Notes under the pieces: model-generated
Told to the model about the DNA's origin: nothing
Databases searched by the model: none
What the model saw: the letters and a program-made list of their open reading frames with translations, nothing else
Program-made: the position numbers and the translations under genes
Part shown: piece by piece, positions 58,570 through 64,000 of the stretch
Layout of the letters: every line of letters starts with the position of its first letter
Numbering within the stretch: position 1 is the stretch's first letter
Source: Hypericum androsaemum
Taxonomy: Eukaryota; Streptophyta; Magnoliopsida; Malpighiales; Hypericaceae
Reading direction: 5' to 3'
Length of the DNA stretch: 64,000 nt
Assembly (NCBI GenBank): GCA_963995505.1
Contig: OZ023188.1
Coordinates: forward strand, 18,799,912-18,863,911

Positions 58570-59264
58570 GTAGTATTGGAGGGGTCAAAAAGGGTTTTGG
58601 TATTAAATCAGGGTTGAATTAGCACTTATGGTAATTTAATTACTAGCACAGGGAGGTAGGGAGGGTGTTGAATCCAAAGTGGTTTTTGATGGATCCTTCC
58701 TCTTTTGTTTACTCCCACGGTGATTTTTTTAAATATATAATATAATATTTAGAATCAAGCATAAGTTAAACTGAATTATATGTGTGTAACTCGTTATTTA
58801 AGATTGATCTTTTGGAGGCTGTAGCGTGTACCAAGAAACCATCGCGACGCGGGAAGATCTCTGTTTTTTGTATGTAGTTTATTTGTTCAAAATTATCCAA
58901 ATATTCAGTGCAACCAAGTCGATCCAAATTTGATTTAGTTGATAAAAAATGAAAATTTTTATTGTTGACTTTTTTTTTTACTTATTAGAAAAAGATGACT
59001 ATTTTTCGTGTGAAATTATAAGAAATCAAGAATGAATAAAAACGCTTTGTTTAGTCATGCGTTTTAAGCATTAACGTGGGCTAGCAATAGTCTGGCTTTA
59101 ATTTAAACGTTGTCTTTTAGTATAAGGGGTATTGAAAATTGAAGAATAAAAATTTGGTTTCTTCTTAAATGTTTTGCCTCACGCGGTATTTTAGATGGGT
59201 GCCCCCTACGGTATCACGATTCTCCAATTGGATGCAACTGCATTTATATCCGGTTATGTTGAGC
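58570..59264. other. CSLD upstream region
   Basis: AT-rich; no gene or clear repeat is recognised. Confidence 0.4.
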
Positions 59265-60079
59265 TTTTTTTTAGGTAAATAACTCTATTAAAACAAAAAT
59301 AGAAAAGAAAGAAAAACGAGTTGCAGCCGAATACTTTACTAAAAAATTTTTGTCGCAAAACTCAGTGAAAAAAAAGACAAAGGAAAAAAGAGTTGTCTCG
59401 AGTACTACGATACACATTAACCAATTGGTAAAATTTAATAGTGAATATACTTGCTATTTACAGTCTTACCTATCCTAAGATTAACCTTAATAAGACGACT
59501 CCCCACACTACCCAACCCGTGTATGGATGGGTAGAACGTTGTAGATAACGGTAGGACCATCTTTTTACATGTATTTTTCTTTCTCTTTGTATTACTAATA
59601 AAACATATTTACCAAAAAAAAGTGAGTCCCTGAACAATTCAAACTCCTGATTGTCAATATCCTTTAATGTTCTTAACCAAAGTAGTCATTCCTATGTCAA
59701 ATGGTAGATGGAATGCTTGAGAAGTTCACGATCACATTATTTTTCTCAAAGATTACCTTGTTCTGACGCAACCAAATGTCCCAAATGATGACTCCAAACA
59801 ATGAATACTAGACCTTCCCCACCATTCCACCTCGAACCAAACCACACCAATTTGAGAACGCAATCTCCATGGATATGAAGCTGCTTCAGGCTAGATCCAC
59901 CCAATTACAAAAGAGTCCTAGACAGACCGGAAAAACTAGCAGAGGAGTAACATGTGTTCTTCCATCTCATCCTCATCAAGGAAAAAAGAGCAACGCGTGT
60001 TCCATGGTTGAATTCTACTCATTCTAATCATCACATCATGTGTCTGGATTCTTCTTTGGATTGTTAACCACATAAACTC
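59265..60079 (-). mobile_element. LINE relic with zf-RVT region
   Basis: The minus strand at about 60079-59900 reads FMWLTIQRRIQTHDVMIRMS, NTRCSFFLDEDEMEEHMLL, and, at about 59790-59740, IIWDIWLRQNKVIFEKNNVI, the zf-RVT block near the end of LINE ORF2, with several stops and frameshifts. A T-run at about 59265-59272 may be its poly-A tail. A plus-strand poly-A at 59614-59621 suggests a second, nested insert between them. Confidence 0.55.
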
Positions 60080-60424
60080 TCCATCTTCAACGGAATCACC
60101 AAATAAATGTATGTTATTTAGATTCGAACACTAACGAACTATATTTAGGTGTGGTTCTTTCATAGTATATTTTATATTCATAAAATTTAAACGCAATATC
60201 CCCTTAAATAAATCTATATTCTTATTACTTGGACTAATTCCTATCAATAAAATAATTTATAAGTTACCGCGGGCATAAAATCATCTTTTTTTTATCTCAT
60301 CCTTCCGTTCAACTTAGCAAAAGCAATGTCTCTTTGCATAATATAAATTCGTATATTCAACGATCTGAATGTACCACACCGGTCACTTCGAGATCGGAAT
60401 CGATCTTTATCGAACTCGGGACGT

Positions 60425-60560
60425 GTCAACAATACCAACTGAAGATTGAGCCCATATCAATGCCCACCAAAGGTCAAGTCCATCTCAACACCAATCAAAG
60501 ACCGGGTCCGTCCCAATGCCAAGCGAAGACCATGCCCATCTCGATGTTAACCGAAAGTTG
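60425..60560. repeat. About 33-bp degenerate tandem repeat
   Basis: Four or so units resembling caatgccaagcgaagac plus gcccatctc. The 98-codon open frame over it is repeat-derived. Confidence 0.6.
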
Positions 60561-60654
60561 GGTTCGTTTAATCAAAAGACGGAAGGCAATCTTGAAAGAT
60601 GAAGGACCAAAAATGGTCTTGCCATACTAGATAACTCGAAATGTGTTAATAATG

Positions 60655-60755
60655 CGAGGTTATTTTTAACCTAGTGGCACAAAGAGTGTACTATTTCTAG
60701 GAGGTCCAGGGTTCAAAATCTAGCGTGGTGTAAAAAAATTTACCTTAAAAAAAAA
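60655..60755 (+). mobile_element. Possible tRNA-derived SINE
   Basis: A Pol III A-box-like motif (cctagtggcacaaagag) is followed about 35 bp later by a B-box-like motif (gggttcaaaatct) and then an A-rich tail (about 60749-60758). No target duplication was identified. Confidence 0.4.
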
Positions 60756-60759
60756 ACCT

Positions 60760-61793
60760 CAACAGAAAGCGTCGAACTACTTATTTCTCGATCAATTAGT
60801 GAACTATCATTAAATGGATTGTAGTGTTCCTCTAGAAATCATCTTGTTATTGATTCTACTAATCTTCCCGGATCCCACTAGAGTAATTTAGTGATAAGGT
60901 TGACCGTCGAAAACGTAGAGAAATACCAGTGTGCCGCCGTGCAGTGAATCTAGGCTCCCAACGTAGGAGCACTTAGCTGGCAATGCATGTATTCAGTTTA
61001 CAAAAGAAGTAGACTTCCTTTTTGGACAAAAAGCTGCACTGTTTCGCATATAACAAGGAATGGCAATGAACTGCTTAGGTAGCGACAGCTTTCACAACAC
61101 ACCAATTCGGTCTTCAATTTAGGAAAATCCCGATCGACAAAACAATTACCGACATCGGTTACTATACAATCAGGCAATTCTCATGCCTCGGGTTGATACG
61201 TACGGTAAACAAATGCGGCTTCCCGTCCCAACTAACAATTCACTTTTCAACATCATATTTAATTCAAAGATGAATTAACTTATCCTGATAATAGGATAAA
61301 ATTATAAAGAAAAAATTGTGTCGCTGCTCCCCTGATTGTTTTTTTCAAAAAATTTAGGTTATATATGAAAATATTTTTAAAAATATCCAATATTTTGAAC
61401 ACTAAACGGATTCACAAATTTGAGTTCGGAGTAGCAATTATAAAAAAATAGTACTTATGAGCGGAGCAATACGAGGCAATCTGGAGTCGTTTTGTCATAC
61501 AATTCCGTATTTTGGCCTATCAGAAAGGATACTTTAAACTCAATGTTTTTGTAATGAAGCAGGTTTCAAATTATAAATATACAAGCAATGCAAGTTAGTC
61601 CAAATGAAAAAAAAAAATCAAAGTCAATTAAAAATATCTTCGATTCAAGTTTTATGAACATAAACAAACGCATTTGGAAGTTCATGTTGGGGTTGTTTTG
61701 GCTGCAAGACTGATACTAAATAGTCCAAGAATACTTTTGAACCGTCTTCTATACTTATTATATACATCAATAAAGAACAAGAAAAACAACAAA
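60760..61793. other. Intergenic DNA
   Basis: AT-rich; I see no gene. The last 50 bp hold CAA motifs typical just upstream of plant tRNA genes. Confidence 0.5.
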
Positions 61794-61865
61794 GTCGTTG
61801 TAGTATAGTGGTAAGTATTCCCGCCTGTCACGCGGGTGACCCGGGTTCGATCCCCGGCAACGGCG
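61794..61865 (+). tRNA. trnD-GTC: tRNA-Asp (anticodon GTC)
   Basis: A 72-nt cloverleaf. The acceptor stem GTCGTTG pairs with CAACGGC and the discriminator base is G. D arm: TAGTGGTAA; anticodon arm CCCGC/GCGGG with GTC at 61827-61829 (tRNA positions 34-36); T arm CCGGG-TTCGATC-CCCGG, which is also the B box. No intron and no encoded CCA, as in nuclear genes. A T-run (61868-61872) ends transcription. Confidence 0.97.
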
Positions 61866-61867
61866 CG

Positions 61868-61872
61868 TTTTT
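61868..61872 (+). terminator. Pol III terminator of tRNA-Asp
   Basis: Five T directly after the tRNA 3' end. Confidence 0.7.
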
Positions 61873-62541
61873 ATAAATTTTTAGGCTTTTCAATTCTGCT
61901 GCTAGTCAATTGGGCCCGATGGGCTTCCTCCAATCGGCCCATCGAGAACTTTGGAGAAAGCACGTTTACCGTTTCACCATTCGTCAGCCAACATTGGGCG
62001 GCCTCCTCCACTATCCTTTTGGTCTTCTCACTAAATAAATAATAATTTATTATTTCAAACATTCTATTTTTTCCAATTACAACAAACTAATCCGTACAAA
62101 AATAAAATGGGTGCTTTCGAAAATTATCGTAAATTTTCTGACTAATGGTCCGTTCCAACTATCTTATATATTTTACCTGCATGTCTCGAAGAGGCAACTA
62201 TTTCTGTTATATCTAAAATGTCATATATCCAAATCAAATAGAATAACTATATACAAAACATGTCTAGCATCTTATAAATTTTGCAAATTTTGAATATAAA
62301 GTCTCCGGTTATTTTCTAGACTAAAATGTGAATACGAGTAGGGTGGTTATTTTAATTTTTGCATGAATTTATAATTATATATAATAATAAAAACAAAAAT
62401 CGTACATACCAAAAAAAATCATTCAATTCAGGGTATAATCTATTTTTTTTAAAATAGGATAAGATAAGATCTAGACTCGGTGAAAGTTGACAATAATGCT
62501 CGAATAGACCTTGGGGTCATTTTTGCCATCCCTATTCCCCG
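61873..62541. other. Intergenic DNA
   Basis: AT-rich, no gene recognised. Confidence 0.5.
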
Positions 62542-63254
62542 TAGGGATAGCAATGGGTATGGTAGGGTAGGGTAGGGTATGGTATTGATAGGACCCTATC
62601 CATACCCTAGTTTTTTTATGGACCCATATCCTACATTCGACCCTACAATTTTTTTATTGTTAGATTCATACCCTACCCTCCTGGAGACCCAGGGTCTGCA
62701 GGGTCCGACCCTTTAACGTTCTGCATTTTGATAATTTTTAATCAAAACTTAATTTTTATATAAAATTTAAATAAATTCAAGACATCTATTACGTTACACA
62801 TTAACATTCAATAGAAAATTGATGAAACATCAAATTTTGTAATTTAATTTCAATAGTCCAAAGTTTTTTTTAGAGTTTGAAGTACATAAACAATTCAACA
62901 AAAGAAAAATATAGCATATCAGCTTCTAGTGATCCATCATTCACGACATCTTCTAACCTAGTTGCGAAATAACATAATAAATATGTTAAAATTAACCGTA
63001 AAGTATATTATATATATTATCAATACGGTCTAACAAAGGTCTAACTAGAGTCTAATTAGGGTAGAGTCTAAAATATGGTAAAAATGTAAGGATAGGGTCT
63101 AACCCACAGGGTCTAGCTATGGATTCATACCCTACCCTAAACATTGACCCATACCCATACCCTACCCTAGACCCAGTCAAAGTCAACATATCCTAGACTC
63201 GTAGGGTAAAAGTAAAGTCCGACCTTCAGGTTATGGGTATTTCTACTATCCCTA
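62542..63254. mobile_element. hAT-like MITE with GGGTA-rich ends
   Basis: The inverted ends TAGGGATAGCA and TAGGGATAGTA match at 10 of 11 bases. Flanks ATTCCCCG (62534-62541) and ATTTCCCG (63255-63262) match at 7 of 8, a hAT-length duplication. Subterminal regions are arrays of gggta/taccc words in inverted orientation, so the strands could fold. It is 713 bp and non-coding. Confidence 0.8.
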
Positions 63255-63307
63255 ATTTCCCGCATAGATGAAGGCCTAACTAGACGTCCAACTCATGTCC
63301 CAGGTCC

Positions 63308-63315
63308 TATAAATA
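63308..63315 (+). promoter_or_regulatory. TATA box
   Basis: TATAAATA in a C-rich context, 170 bp upstream of the ATG at 63478. It would place a transcription start near 63340. Confidence 0.45.
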
Positions 63316-63477
63316 GATAGAGACCCTTATCCCTTCCCCTCATCCCTTTATAGGCTACAGCTGCTTTTCTTCTTGGAAAACTTTTGAAGTGTTCTTGTTC
63401 TTCGAAAACTTAAACGCCCGGTTCGTTCCCTTCGCTATACTAGCTACTCTTTCTCTACCCCAACAACAACTATAAAC

Positions 63478-63543
63478 ATGGGAGGAGTTGTCCGTATCTG
63501 GAATTTCTTGAGAGAAATTTTATCGACGGAGCATACTTCGTAA
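63478..63543 (+). CDS. Candidate 21-codon micro-ORF behind a TATA box
   Basis: The ATG is the first after a good TATA box and sits in a favourable context (aaacATGG). It encodes 21 residues, MGGVVRIWNFLREIL plus STEHTS, then TAA. The first fifteen residues would form a short amphipathic helix. It may be a micropeptide, the upstream ORF of a gene whose body lies beyond the window, or the leader of a non-coding transcript. I recognise no homologue. Confidence 0.25.
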   Translation: MGGVVRIWNFLREILSTEHTS

Positions 63544-64000
63544 TATCAAAATCTTTAGTTATCTTGTGATCAGAGATTTCGATATTGCAAAGTTCGCTCT
63601 CTCGGTGAGGTTGCTCTTAAAAACTCTAGATGTAGATTGAGATAAGATAGTACAAGGTTCTCTTTATGTTTCAAATAAAATACAATTTGTCAGTAAACTG
63701 AAAATTAGAAGCAATATTATGGAAAAATAATCGATAGCAGCGAGAGGGTAAATAAGGCCTCAAATCCTTGCTAAAAGCATTTACGAACAGAAGAGATGGA
63801 TCACTGAGAGAGGCATTTTACTTCTTAAAAAAATGAATGACCAAAATCTGTTCTTGCTTTTAATTGATGTAGAAGAAGTGTGAATCAATTACAGGAGCTA
63901 GCAAAAATTTTTTTTATACAGAAGCTAGCAACTTGAGCTGTCCTAGATATCAGTCTTACGATTCTACGCTCCGAAAAAGACCGGCAAAAAGTTCTTCCAA
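63544..64000. other. Right edge, no gene recognised
   Basis: May be intron or 3' part of a transcript starting near 63340, but no further coding exon can be read before the window ends. Confidence 0.3.

Noticed and set aside
60334..60630. 98-codon frame
   Set aside because: Runs across a 33-bp degenerate tandem repeat; no domain and weak start context.

Overview
This is nuclear DNA of a flowering plant, most likely a eudicot. Genes are split by T-rich GT-AG introns, proteins belong to land-plant families (XLG, CSLD, XTH, CC-NB-LRR, DUF760 plastid protein), the tRNA gene lacks an encoded CCA, and intergenic DNA is AT-rich and full of transposon remains. I cannot name the species from the sequence. 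All exon junctions below were read by eye and checked for splice consensus and reading phase.

Left third (1-23.9 kb): a LINE tail at the window edge; an intact intronless RPM1-type CC-NB-LRR immune receptor (minus, 3347-6121); a partial duplicate of that locus at 7-8 kb holding an opposite-strand NLR fragment beside a broken DUF1640 mitochondrial coiled-coil gene; a 26-bp minisatellite; a small conserved gene of unknown function (10177-11449); a Copia solo LTR; a possible secreted-peptide gene (12740-12991, minus); a hAT-type MITE that carries a minisatellite; the proteasome lid gene RPN9 (14534-17738); and the extra-large G-protein gene XLG (18409-21937, minus), which has one GC-AG intron.

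Middle (23.9-38.3 kb) is the mobile-element zone: a defective hAT transposon and, 25 bp further on, a Helitron-like element filled with a C-rich minisatellite; an LRR receptor kinase with a drastically shortened LRR domain (27601-29490, minus); a dead copy of the elongation factor gene IWS1 with an LTR inserted (30.3-32.4 kb); an intronless DnaJ-DUF3444 gene (33153-35165, minus); a rearranged Copia element; and a third hAT-like MITE.

Right third (38.9-64 kb): a bZIP16/GBF-type transcription factor in 12 exons (minus); the ORF1 remnant of an RRM-bearing LINE; a DUF760 plastid protein of the UV-B-induced At3g17800 type; a convergent pair of cell-wall genes 135 bp apart, a group III-B XTH (plus) and a CSLD glycosyltransferase (minus); LINE and SINE debris; a tRNA-Asp(GTC); a hAT-like MITE; and a TATA-led 21-codon reading frame near the right edge.

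The genes do not form one pathway. Immune surveillance and signalling genes (NLR, LRR kinase, XLG) lie on the left and centre, and wall-building genes (XTH, CSLD) are adjacent on the right. The best leads are the secreted-peptide candidate, the Helitron with its minisatellite, the LRR-deleted receptor kinase, the micro-ORF at 63478, and a set of transposon ends with target-site duplications that date insertions.
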